Origin: Megalobrama amblycephala
Taxonomy: Eukaryota > Chordata > Actinopteri > Cypriniformes > Xenocyprididae
Direction: 5' to 3'
Length of the DNA: 64,000 bases
Assembly (NCBI RefSeq): GCF_018812025.1
Contig: NC_063058.1
Coordinates: forward strand, 19,956,297-20,020,296
Below the pieces are notes generated by a model. It saw only the letters and a list, made by a program, of their open reading frames with translations. It had not been told where the DNA came from and made no database searches. Shown piece after piece: positions 43,824 to 54,035 of this stretch (positions are counted from its first letter, which is position 1; every line of letters begins with the position of its first letter). The translations under genes were made by a program, and so were the position numbers.

Positions 43824-44416
43824 AAGCTTTACTCACCCTCAAGCAATCCTAGGAATATATGACTTTCTTGTTTCTGATGAAGACAATCAGAAAATATTAA
43901 TAAATATCCTCCTGATTCATGGCAGTAATGCGTTATCAAATGAGTATGAGCTGAACAAAGTGTTTTAATCCAAATCCATCCATCATAAACCTATTCCATG
44001 TTATTCCAGTTAAGTATCCTGCTTCCGCCAGACTGACTTCCATATTCTTCAGAAAAGCTTACGCTGTACATCCTACGCCTTTCCTATAACTGACGCGACG
44101 CCAGTTCCGTTTTTATGTAATTGTCTGGCGGAAGCGGGATATTTAACTTCATAACTTGTTAAATATGGATTTTTGTTTTTACACAAATGCATAATTTTGC
44201 TTAAGAAGTCCGTTATTAACCTTCCAGAGCCGTGTGGAATATGTTTATTATGGAAGTGGATGGAGACACTTTGTTCAGCTCATACTGGTTTGGTAACGTA
44301 TACTGTCATTATAAAGCTTAGATGCGTCAGGATATTTATTAATATTTCTCAGAATGTCTTCGTCAGAAACAAGAAAGTCATATATACCTAAGATGGTTTG
44401 AGGGTGAGTAAAGCTT
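43824..44416. repeat. Foldback element (61-bp arms)
   Basis: The arms 43824-43884 and 44356-44416 are near-perfect inverse complements beginning AAGCTTTACTCACCCTC. The interior is about 470 bp with no coding sequence. It resembles a widespread fish repeat; the superfamily is unknown. Confidence 0.7.
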
Positions 44417-45395
44417 GGACTAATTTTCATTTGAAAGTGAACTAACCCTTTAAGTCTGACACAGAATGTTTGTCTTTGTCTTGATTAACCAGTTCATTCT
44501 GAAAGGCTAAAATATGGTCCACACCGAGATTCTTTGCTTACAGAGGTGTCACAAAGAAGAGTGTGAAACCTCTTTTATTGGTACATCTCTCTCTTTCATC
44601 AGTGGCATGAAGTGGCTTGTGATGGGCCGATTACAAAACATTGCTTCGGAGCAGTTCGAATCAGCGGTTCGGAGCACCAAAGTCACATGATTTCAGCAGT
44701 TTAGCTGTTTGATAGGAGATCCGAATCACTGATTCAATTCGTAAAGCTCTGAACCAGTGTTTTGAAATCGGCCTTCACAAGATATTGTTGAAAAGTCGTT
44801 TTGTTTTTTGGCACACAAAAAGTATTCTCGTCACTTTATAATATTAAGGTAGAACCACTGAACTCACATGAACTGATTTAAATATGTTTTTAGTACCTTT
44901 ATGGATCTTGAGATTTACAATGGCATTGCTGGCAATAAAGGCCTCATTGAGCCATCAGATTTTATCCAAAATATCTTAATTTGTGTTCTGAAGATGAACG
45001 AAGGTCTTACGGGTGTAGAACGACATGATGGTGAGTAATTAATTACATTATTTTAATCTTTAGGGTGAGCTAACCATTTAACTTAGGTTTTTACTCACAT
45101 GTAAACATTGATCAGCGAACATAAGCAGAAGCTGAACCGAACTTGAATAATGCACAAGAAACTCACATGTGCTGCATAACAAATGAGGTTCATTCTCGTG
45201 TGTCACACAACACATGTTCTTGTGTTTGAGCTTCTGAAAGAGGTTTATTCTTGTGGTTATTTAGGTTCGGTTGAGCTTCTGCATATGGACTAAACAGCTT
45301 GACTCATATGGATTAGTTTTCTGATCTCTTTCCAATCAGTTTTGAAATGGCGGTAGGATGGAATATTATTTTGTACTCAAGGGGTCTATTTTTGT
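44417..45395. other. Intergenic interspersed repeats
   Basis: AGTGAACTAACCCTTTAAG at about 44436 and a TTTAGGGTGAGCTAACCATT block at 45060 are end sequences of common fish repeats. 44580-45050 is probably one repeat unit. No gene is seen. Confidence 0.4.
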
Positions 45396-45397
45396 CA

Positions 45398-46318
45398 TCA
45401 GTATAATAAAAAATAATGTGTTTTAGACTGAAAGAATGAGTAACAGAATGAATGAGTGGCAGAATTTATTATATAGGAGCCAAGGTCAGACCAAAATTGC
45501 TTGGATATAGGGCAATCATAAAATAGATGTGCAAATGTCTCCTCTGGTAGTTTACAAAAAGCACATGAGCTGTCAATGTCCAGATATTTAGAAATATTAG
45601 AGTTAACAGGATATATTTTATGTAAAATTTTGAAATGTATTTCTTTAGCTTTATTGGATATGCAGTATTTTCCTGATAAAAGCCATGCCTTTTTCCAATC
45701 TATATCTTCTACCAAAGATCTCCAATAGAACTTTCCTCTTGGAGATTTTTTTTCTTGAATTGAAAGATCTGGCATACGTGTCTTTGGTACATTTCTTGCC
45801 CAAAAGATCAAGATCAATGTAAATTGTATTGTGACTGTTCTGCTTAGATTATAGGGAGTGGCTTTTAATAAGATGAATTAACCTTGGTGAGATTGCTTTA
45901 ATCACTGTGGTAAACTCTTTTGGAGTTATCAGGAAATTGTGGTAAGTCATAAATTGCTCATATAAAAATTGCTCAAGTAAAAAGATTACCTGAGTCATCA
46001 AATAAAGACAGAATACCGTTAATATTATTTTGAAACCACCTGGGGAAAAATAAAGATTTATTTTTGACAGCGATATCACTGTTATCCATTTATAAGGTGA
46101 AAAACTATGAACTTAACACAGCTTCCAAGAAAGGGACATTGCTGATTAAATTTGGACAAGGCAATAGGTAGTTTAGAAGGTAAATAATTACAGTTTAAAA
46201 TAAAGCAATTTTTTCAAATATTTGGTTGGGGATAAAATACCAAATCGACCTTGGATTGGCAAGACATCTTTTAAGCCAATTCATTTAAAGATATTTATCA
46301 TGTCAGAAAAATCTGAAG

Positions 46319-46355
<37 letters not shown>

Positions 46356-47070
46356 ATATCTCCTTCTGCTCTGCTTTTAGAGAGCACCTCTTTTTTAATT
46401 TATGAGACTTCTTTTTCCAAATGAAATATAAAAAAATCTTTTTGACTTCTTTGGCAATTCTGTTCTCAACAAATAAGGATAAAGATGGATATACAAAATG
46501 AGAAAGACATTCTGCCTTTGATAGTAGGACTCTACCAAATATCGACAGGTGCTGCTGTATCCAGATATTAAGAATATTTTTAGATTTAATTATCCTAGCT
46601 GAAAAGTTTAAGGGTTGTCTTGCCAGAAGATTTTTAGTAATATAAATACCTAGGTATTTCACTGTGGACACACATGCCTTTGACACACGTTTCATCTTTT
46701 AAGAATAACTTGGTGTTGTCTAACTGTGAAATTTTAATTTTCCTCCCGAAAACAGAAATTTCTTTCAGTTCTTGATTCTGAACAATGCTCACAGATAACT
46801 TAGTAACTAATAAAAATAAAAAAGGAGAAATAGGGCAACCCTGCCTAACACCATGCTGTACATCAAAACTACGAGAAGTGTCAAAATGAATAACAACAGA
46901 ACTGTTTATTCCTTTATAAAACGTAGAAACAACTTAAGTGATTTTAAAAGAAAACTGTATTCAATCGTTGGCTTTGCAAAAATCAAGAAAGAGAATAAGA
47001 CCATGAGAGTGCATGGAATCTGCATAATCCAACAAATTCAGGATATTCTTGTAGAGGGTTGAATTGGTTC
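45398..47070 (-). mobile_element. L1/Tx1-like LINE, C-terminal two thirds, upstream of Mx copy 3
   Basis: On the - strand: motif A and B polymerase segments (about 47000-46800), thumb (46695-46360), a connection segment with NWLKRCLANP and SIWYFIPN (46300-46200), and a C-terminal domain with WKKAWLLSGKYCISNKAKE and a CAFCKLPEETFAHLFYDC zinc-knuckle-like motif (45817-45398). It is broken by stops and a 34-nt A run at 46319-46352. Positions 46353-47070 are the paralogue of 1493-2215. Confidence 0.85.
46319..46352. repeat. Poly(A) run, 34 nt
   Basis: It lies inside the LINE polymerase frame, as T on the LINE sense strand. It is exactly where the copy 1 sequence switches to the DIRS end. It may be slippage expansion of a T-rich codon run. 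Confidence 0.9.
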
Positions 47071-47470
47071 CATTTGTAGTAAACAAATGTGGGTACTTTG
47101 TATAATAGTTTGAGAACTCAAGCTAAAAAATTTCAGCAAGTTATAGGTGCTGAAGCAAAAAGTGTTACAACCATCCCCGGTCTCCCCACATGAGCTTGTT
47201 ATCAGGCCTGATACCAAGACTGATATGGAACCATTAACAAGAGCCAACCTGTCTGACTTGTTCAATCTGTGTCTACTGGAATTTACATAATGGGTGTGAC
47301 ACACTTTAAATACAGTCGGACAAACTTTTTTTAAATTATTATTTCTCATCAGTATCACTACAAACACACTGTTTGGGTAAAACCTGAATTGTATAAGAGG
47401 CATCCAAAAGGAAGGACATTATCAAATATTCTTAGAACTAGAATTTTTTTCTCTTTTTATTTTCCAGAAA

Positions 47471-50400
47471 ATGTCCACTTATGATGATGAAAATAGTGAT
47501 AGTTCTCAGTACGATAGTTCTCAGGATGAAAGGTTGGTATAAATTCTATTTATATTATTATTATACTATTGAAATTGAAATAGTCAATATGTTGTTAATT
47601 TATTTGGAAATAAATATTTCTATGGTTTTAGAAGCCTGGCTTATGTCATGTTATAAGCTCTGGATTAACAAAAATAGAAAAGTACATTTATTTACAAGAC
47701 AAGTCAACTTTATTAATGCAGTGCAGTTAAGTGTACTATTAGGAAGAAGCAAATAAAATGGAAATAAGCAAATTCAAACACTGATGCATACATCGGGTGT
47801 CAGAGAGCTGGAGCTGTTAAGTACATACTTTTATTGTACACCTTACTTTGAAATAATTAATAATAACAACAATTGTAATTGTAAGTATACATATCACCGT
47901 GGCAGCTTTGTGGTTTAATCAATGATAAATAAAATTATGATATATAATGATAAATATTTTTTTCATGCTTAATTTGTGTTCGTAACAAGTGCACTTTCTT
48001 TTATGTATTAATTTTATCATAAAACTTTCCTGTCCAAGCAAAGTTTTGTGCTTATATAAGATATGACAAAAGGCAGATGATAAGATGAACGCATTACCTA
48101 AATTAGATTCTTTAATATTAATAAAAAAAAACCTTAATATTAATAAAAAAAAGAAAACTGAAACAGTGTGGAATAACAAACTGTATGAAGGTCAAATTAT
48201 GCCAAAAAGATTTGTATGCGCAGGGTAAAATTTGTGAAGGTGTACATAATGTTGCAAGTGTAAATTAAATTTACATCCACAAAAAAAGCTTTGTAAAGGT
48301 ATAAATCACCTTTCAAGTGTAAGAAAAAAAGATTTGCAGCATTTTACTGTTTTTTAGTAAGTGCAATTCATGTATTGTAATTTCGGGAAACACCAAATTG
48401 TTGAACTATGTTAGTAATGACAGAACTTGTGATGTTAGTTGGCTAACAATGCTTTTGGGAAACCAAGAAGTTTGATTACTGTTTTTACATTGCGGTTAGT
48501 GTAATCAGTGTTTTAGAAATAAAATGTAATTTTTTTATCTTTAAAGGCAGGAAAGGCAGGAAAGGCAGAAAAGGCAGGAAAAGCGGGAAATGAAGGGAGA
48601 GGTTCACAGTCATTTTGAGCAGACTATTCGTCCATACATTGATCTGATTGACACTCTGCGGTCAGTTGGTGTGGAGAAGGACCTGGCATTACCGACTATT
48701 GTAGTGATCGGAGACCAGAGTTCTGGAAAAAGCTCTGTGTTGGAAGCACTTTCTGGAGTTGCATTACCAAGGGGAAGCGGTGAGGACTGGTTTTAATGAC
48801 TTATTTTTTATATCATTTTAATTCATTATAAAAAATATTTAAGTAAACTTCACACAAGGTTATAGAATTAACTAATAGGTTATAATAAATCCATGTACTG
48901 TAAATGAACAGAGAAATCTAGACATGTGTCTTACTTCATACTGATATTAAAATGCAAGTGTAGGTGAGATTAGTCAAAAACAAATGAGAAGAAGTGTTGG
49001 GATAATACAATATCAGCAATCACAGACATTTGGACGGGATTAGCTTTCTAGACATTGATCCGATCAAAATCCACGTAAAAACAACTAATATTTAACAAAA
49101 GAAAATGACATGTATGGGTAGCGCAAATATGACTGTTAAGCCCTGCCCCTCACTTCCGTTCTGTGGCTGCGGTTCTGAAATGTATTTTTTCTTTAGATCT
49201 ACCTAAAGCGATTGTTGCATAATGCGCCCCACCAGGTGGTATAAATAGGGAAGCAGATGCACTCTGTTTTTTGCTGAGGAGACAACCTTAAGTCTGCACT
49301 ACAGCGAGGGCACAGGAAATGTGGTGATGGGATGTACGTCCCCGTTCCCTCCTTCAGGGAACAAGGGTTACATACGTAACCGAGACGTTCCCTTTCAGTC
49401 GGTCACGTTCAACGTACGTCAGTAGTGAACAATGAATTGAGATCCCAAATAAAACGCCGTAGTTACTGACCCCTTCCAGCGGCTAGCGTAAGCTCCAGCC
49501 ACCCGGCGCACCTGGGGGGGGCGGCTTAAACTGAGGCAGTCTACTGCTGTTCCGCAAGATCCACTACAGTAAGACTTAGACAACACTGGGGAAGCGAACC
49601 CATAGGGGACACTGCGGAGGCCACAACCTACCCTGCAGAGGAGGAATTTACGTGGAAATACACATATGGACTGGCTGTGGGCAGTACGAATATTGAGTTC
49701 CTGGGATGGCTCCAGCCTAGATATAAGGGGAAAACTCATCTGACAGGTGACAGCAGAGCTGGCTCTGTTAAGAGAAAGACACGGGCTCACCATGGGGAGT
49801 TTGTCCGTGGACAGTACACATATGGGACCACTCACATGGAGGGGTCAAGACATATGGCACCCAGCCAAACATCAACGTCGGTGACGGACGTTTGGCCTGG
49901 CATCAGACACTCCGCAATGTCTGAGCCACAAGGGGAGGCAGAGGAACTCGACAGGGTTCGCCAAGCGGGGAACTCTACTAGAGTAATGGATGCAGGTATC
50001 CGGCCCAGGGGGTGGGAGTGGCATTGCAAGCCGAAACTAGAAAGGTTTCTTCGCGTTTACTGGCTACTGGAAGCGAGTACACAGGAAGATACTGGTTCCA
50101 CACGAAGGCTATAGAATCTAGCGAACGTTTTGGGTGTCGCCCAGCCCGAAGCTCTACAGGCAACTCCCCTAGTGGAGTAACCTGAGCAGGCAAGGCACGC
50201 CTTGGGACTGATAAGCCAAGGCGATGGCGTCCACACTATCCAGTGGGCCTCTGCTTGGAGACAGCCTTTCCCTTCTGCTGGCAGACAAAGAGTTGATCTG
50301 AGGTCCTAAAGCTTCGCATTCTATCCACGAACAGGCGCAGAGCGCGGATGGGACAGAGCAAAGCCAGGGCTGGGTCTGCCTCCTCCGAAGGCAGCGCTTG

Positions 50401-52865
50401 CAGGTTCACTACCTGATCTCTGAAGGGAGTGGTAGGAACCTTGGGCACATATCCAGGCCGAGGTCTCAGGATAACGTGAGAGTCCAGGCATGAATTCCAG
50501 GCACGATTTGTCGACCGAAAATTCATGCAGGTCCCCTATCCTCTTTACCGAGGCCAATGCAACCAGGAGGACGGTCTTAAGGGACAGTACTTTTAACTCA
50601 GCTGACTGCAAAGGCTCTAAGGGATGACCCCGGAGAGATGTAAGTACCAGGGAGAGATCCCAAGAGGGTATAGAGGAAGGGCGAGGCAGATTCAGTCTTC
50701 TCGCCCCCCTCAGGAACTTGACGATCAGGTGGTGCTTCCCCAACAACTTACCTTCAACTGCATCATGATGTGCGGCAATAGCGGCAACATACACCTTGAG
50801 GGTGGAGGGAGACAGCCTTCGCTCTAAGCCCTCTTGCAGGAAGGAAAGCACAGACCTCACCGAACATGATTTGGGGTCCTCTCGGTGAGCGGAACAGGTT
50901 CCACTTCAACGCATAAAGGTTCCTTGTGGAAGGATCTCCAGCGGAAGTGATAGTGTCTACAACCGACTGGGGGAGATCACTTAGAACCTCCGCGTCCCAT
51001 CCAGGGATCACACATGAAGTTTCCACAGATCGGGACGCAGGTGCCAGAGGGTGCCCCGTCTCTGAGTCAGAAGGTCCTTCCTCAGAGGAATGGGCCAAGG
51101 AGGTGCTGTCGTGAGCCACTAGCAAGACCTGCTCCTCGTCCTCCCTGACTTTGCACAGGAGCTGTGCGAGAAGGCTCACTGGGGGAAATGCATATTTGTG
51201 TAGGCCCTGGGGCAAGCTGTGTGCCAAAACATACCGTGTGTACGGAACATACAGCGCAGCCACACCCATTTCGAGACACGGCCGTGAAGCCAGTGTTGAA
51301 GCGGCCTCATATGAAGCAATCCGAGCGGTGTGACTGCCATATGCCCCAGGAGCCTCTGAAAAAGTTTCAGTGGGGCTGCTGTCCTGCTCTTGAGCGTACT
51401 CAGACAGTTCAACACTGACTGGACGATAAAGCGATAAAGATGGCCACCATCCCAGAGCCTCATCGCAAGATGGGCACCACCCCAGAGCCTTGTCGCAAGA
51501 TGGCCACCACCACGGCTGAACCCTCAGTCAAGATGGCCACCGCCACGCCTGAACCCTCAGTCAAGTTGGCCACTTCACTTGTGCCTATAGGCCTGTTAGT
51601 GGAGTATGAAGGGATGTCCTGGGGCACAGACATGGCTCCTGTTCTCGAGTTAGCTCCAGACTGCGCTCCAGTCCTCAAGTCAGTTTCAGACTCCATTCCA
51701 GTCCCCGAGTCAGCTCCAGACTCCGCTCCAGTCCCTGAGTCAGCTCCAGACTCTGCTCCAGTCCCCGAGTCAGCTCCAGACTCCGCTCCAGTCCCAGAGT
51801 CAGCTCTAGACTCCGCTTCAGTCCCAGAGTGAGCTCCAGACTCCTCTCCAGTACCCCGAGCCAGCTCCAGACTCCACTCCAGCCCTAAGCCAGCTCCAGA
51901 CTCTGCTTCAGCCCCTGAGCCCACTTCAGCCCAGACTCATTGACCCATTTGACTGTGTCTGTGATCTTTAATTTGCGCGTCAGCAGTAGATTGTGCACAA
52001 AACCTGCCACTCCCATCACCGCATTTGTTTAGTAAATCTGGCCCTTAAAGTATACTTTTATACACTAAAATGTGGGTCAAATTTAGGCCCAAGTAGAATT
52101 GAAACTGTACACTTACAAGTATACTTCTAGTACATTGATATTAGTATGTATACATATTAAAAAATATATACTTAAATACAATTGAACTTTACTTAAGTAT
52201 ACTTATTAAAATTAGCTTTAAGTATACTTATTTTCCGCAAGGGGTGTCATGTTTTCTGTTTTCGCATTTGACCAGCTTTGACCAGTGCATGTCACTGATG
52301 TGTCAACATCATGTCCACCTAGTCTGTTGCTTTGCGCAGTAATAACTACGAGAAAGTTTCTCATTATTATAATGAGTTACAAGTCATTATTACTACAAAT
52401 TTTCAGATTGTTATAAATGTAAAGTTATTATTACAAGAAAGTTTATTATAATGAGATATGAAGTCATAATTATGTTAATCAAAACGTAACCTCTTGACTA
52501 TTCAAACTGATTGCTCATTTTCTTTAATCAGACCTGCACAATTTTCCACTGTTAGTTTTCTTCTGATTGTTAACTAAACTGTTTTCTGTAGGAATTGTCA
52601 CCAGATGTCCATTAGAGCTGAGGCTGAAGAAGGTAACAAGTGGAGTCAGCTGGAAAGCGGTTTTAACTTACCGTAAGAAGAAAACTGATTTTGTGGATTA
52701 ATCTTTAGTTGCACAAGATTAGAAAAACTCTTTTGTTTTCTTAACTTGATGGTTTAATCTTACAACTGAATTTAAAACATGTTGCAGGTCCTAAAGAACA
52801 TTCAACAAATGAGAGGAAATTTGAATTTGAAGATCCTTCAAAAGTTGAACAACATGTTACAGAAG
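47471..52865 (+). CDS. mx: Mx copy 3, 5' half only within window (exons 1-4)
   Basis: Coding exons: 47471-47532, 48547-48779, 52592-52672, 52788-52865, joined in phase. The start context, CAG AAAATG after a splice acceptor, is the same as in copy 1. It encodes the acidic N-terminus, a Gln/Glu/Arg/Lys-rich stretch six codons longer than in copy 1, the P-loop GDQSSGKSS and the [10 protein letters not shown] segment. Differences from copy 1 are few: D8N, the longer charged stretch, and E in place of G in KFEFxDPSK. Exons 5-14 (DLPG, TKPD, stalk, GED) do not occur before 64000. They may lie beyond the window behind further insertions or be absent. Read-through after exon 4 meets a stop one codon later (GGT TAG), which would give about 152 residues. 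Confidence 0.85.
49240..49248 (+). promoter_or_regulatory. TATA-like box of DIRS terminal repeat inside Mx copy 3 intron 2
   Basis: TATAAATAG, identical to 4352-4360, pointing the same way as Mx. There is no evidence of activity beyond sequence. Confidence 0.4.
50236..50860 (-). pseudogene. DIRS tyrosine recombinase, N-terminal and first catalytic region
   Basis: The frame 50321-50860 runs through the core-binding domain ([16 protein letters not shown]) to the first catalytic arginine ([11 protein letters not shown]), then shifts into the frame 50236-50526. The second and third catalytic boxes are deleted. It complements the copy at 5166-6028, which has the opposite losses. Confidence 0.75.
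51440..51930 (+). repeat. Tandem-repeat reading frame, copy 3 version
   Basis: A single open frame, 51440-51832 (130 residues), carries KMA-type units followed by six [14 protein letters not shown] units. The homologous block at 6860-7300 has four of the latter. The composition is extremely biased to Ser, Pro and Ala. No function is assigned. Confidence 0.6.
52045..52245. repeat. Small palindromic MITE-like repeat, copy 3 version
   Basis: The same AAGTATACTT-rich block as 7435-7640. Confidence 0.45.
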
Positions 52866-53262
52866 GTTAGTAAAACTGCATTTTGTTAAGTGTTATGAAT
52901 AAGCACAAATCTACACAGTTCACAATATTTATAATAGCTATTAACTAATAAATATTAATATTATTATTTATATTTTTCAGTATTGGATGAAACATCTTTA
53001 ATTAAAATCAACAGGTCTATCATCTTTGTGTCTAACATTTAGCTTACTGTTTCTAAAGTACAATATGTGTTTTTAAGGCAAAAAATGTACATAAATGCAT
53101 ATTTAAATGTTTAAGTACTGAAACATTGTTCATTTGATTTACATAATTTACATCTAATTTAATCATCCCAAATTAGTGTTGGTTGTGCTCAAAAAGTGGT
53201 ATACATTTTTAGTTACAACAGCCTCTAAGACAAATCTGTGTCATAATTCACGCTGCATTTAA

Positions 53263-53288
53263 GGACACACACACACACACACACATAC

Positions 53289-53374
<86 letters not shown>
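53263..53374. repeat. (CA)n(TA)n microsatellite
   Basis: About ten CA units followed by a long TA run. The TA run is absent from the copy 1 locus at 8759-8808. It lies next to a Tc1 5' fragment (53375-53435). Confidence 0.95.
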
Positions 53375-53376
<2 letters not shown>

Positions 53377-53442
53377 TTCTACAAACATTTGTGAAAGAAT
53401 GGGTTGCTCTCAGGAGCTCAGTGAATTCAAGCGTGACATTTT
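53375..53442 (+). mobile_element. Tc1-like transposon 5' fragment
   Basis: The sequence around ATTTGTGAAAGAATGGGT and CTCAGGAGCTCAGTGAATTC is the start of the transposase region of the fish Tc1 whose later parts lie at 56391-56850 here and 16387-20920 in copy 1. It is cut by the CACTTTAG element at 53443. Confidence 0.65.
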
Positions 53443-53480
53443 CACTTTAGAATACTAATCCTTCATTAATGAATAACTAC
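53443..53480. repeat. Left terminal inverted repeat of the CACTTTAG element
   Basis: Inverse complement of 16349-16386 in copy 1. It marks the left end of the transposon that carries the MITE at 53605 and the DIRS fragment at 54036-56365. Confidence 0.6.
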
Positions 53481-53604
53481 ACAGGAACAAATGAGTAATG
53501 CATTATTAACACTCTAGTAACTACTGGAGTCATTGTAAACTTTTGAGGTATTGGATAGTAATAACTCAAGAGTTACTACATAATTGTAAAGGAACTACGA
53601 ATTA

Positions 53605-53931
53605 CACTGAACAAAATTCTAAACGCAACACTTTCTTTTTTGCCTGCATTTTTCATGAGCTGAACTCAAAGATCTAAGACTTTTTCTATTCTGTGTATAA
53701 GGCACACCTGTGCAATAATCATGATGTCTAATCAGCATCTTGATATGCCACACCTGTGAGGTGGATGGATTATCTCGGCAAAGAAGAAGTGCTCCCTAAC
53801 ACAGATTTGTGAACAATATTTGAGTGAAATAGGCCTTTTGTGTACATAGAAAAAGTCTTAGATCTTTCAATTTCAGCTCATGAAAAATGGGGGCAAAAAC
53901 AAAAGTGTTGCGCTTATAATTTTGTTCAGTG
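53605..53931. mobile_element. TA-flanked MITE (mariner/Tc1-type ends), intact, 327 bp
   Basis: The ends CACTGAACAAAATTCTAAAC and AATTTTGTTCAGTG are inverted repeats with TA on both sides. It is the unoccupied paralogue of 9214-13971; the hAT found there is absent, and GTGTACAT is single at about 53841. Confidence 0.85.
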
Positions 53932-54035
53932 TATTTGGATCAGCATTCTAAAGTAAAGATCATGGTAACCCACTATTAATTAAGTGTTAACAAATACATC
54001 AGAAGGAATTACTGTACAAAACTGTACAAAAACGT

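Larger units (their letters stand above)
49190..51425 (-). mobile_element. DIRS retrotransposon 3' part in Mx copy 3 intron 2
   Basis: Paralogue of 4300-6665. It keeps the terminal/internal complementary region (49200-49430), an upstream TATA-like box on the + strand (49240-49248), tyrosine recombinase pieces and a short reverse transcriptase tail (51176-51463). Compared with copy 1, the recombinase N-terminal region is more complete, but the C-terminal HxxR and Tyr region (copy 1 5170-5400) is deleted at about 50160-50250. Confidence 0.82.

Noticed and set aside
44430..44445. GAAAGTGAAC as an interferon-response element near Mx copy 3
   Set aside because: It lacks the full GAAANNGAAA core and is part of a common interspersed repeat end.
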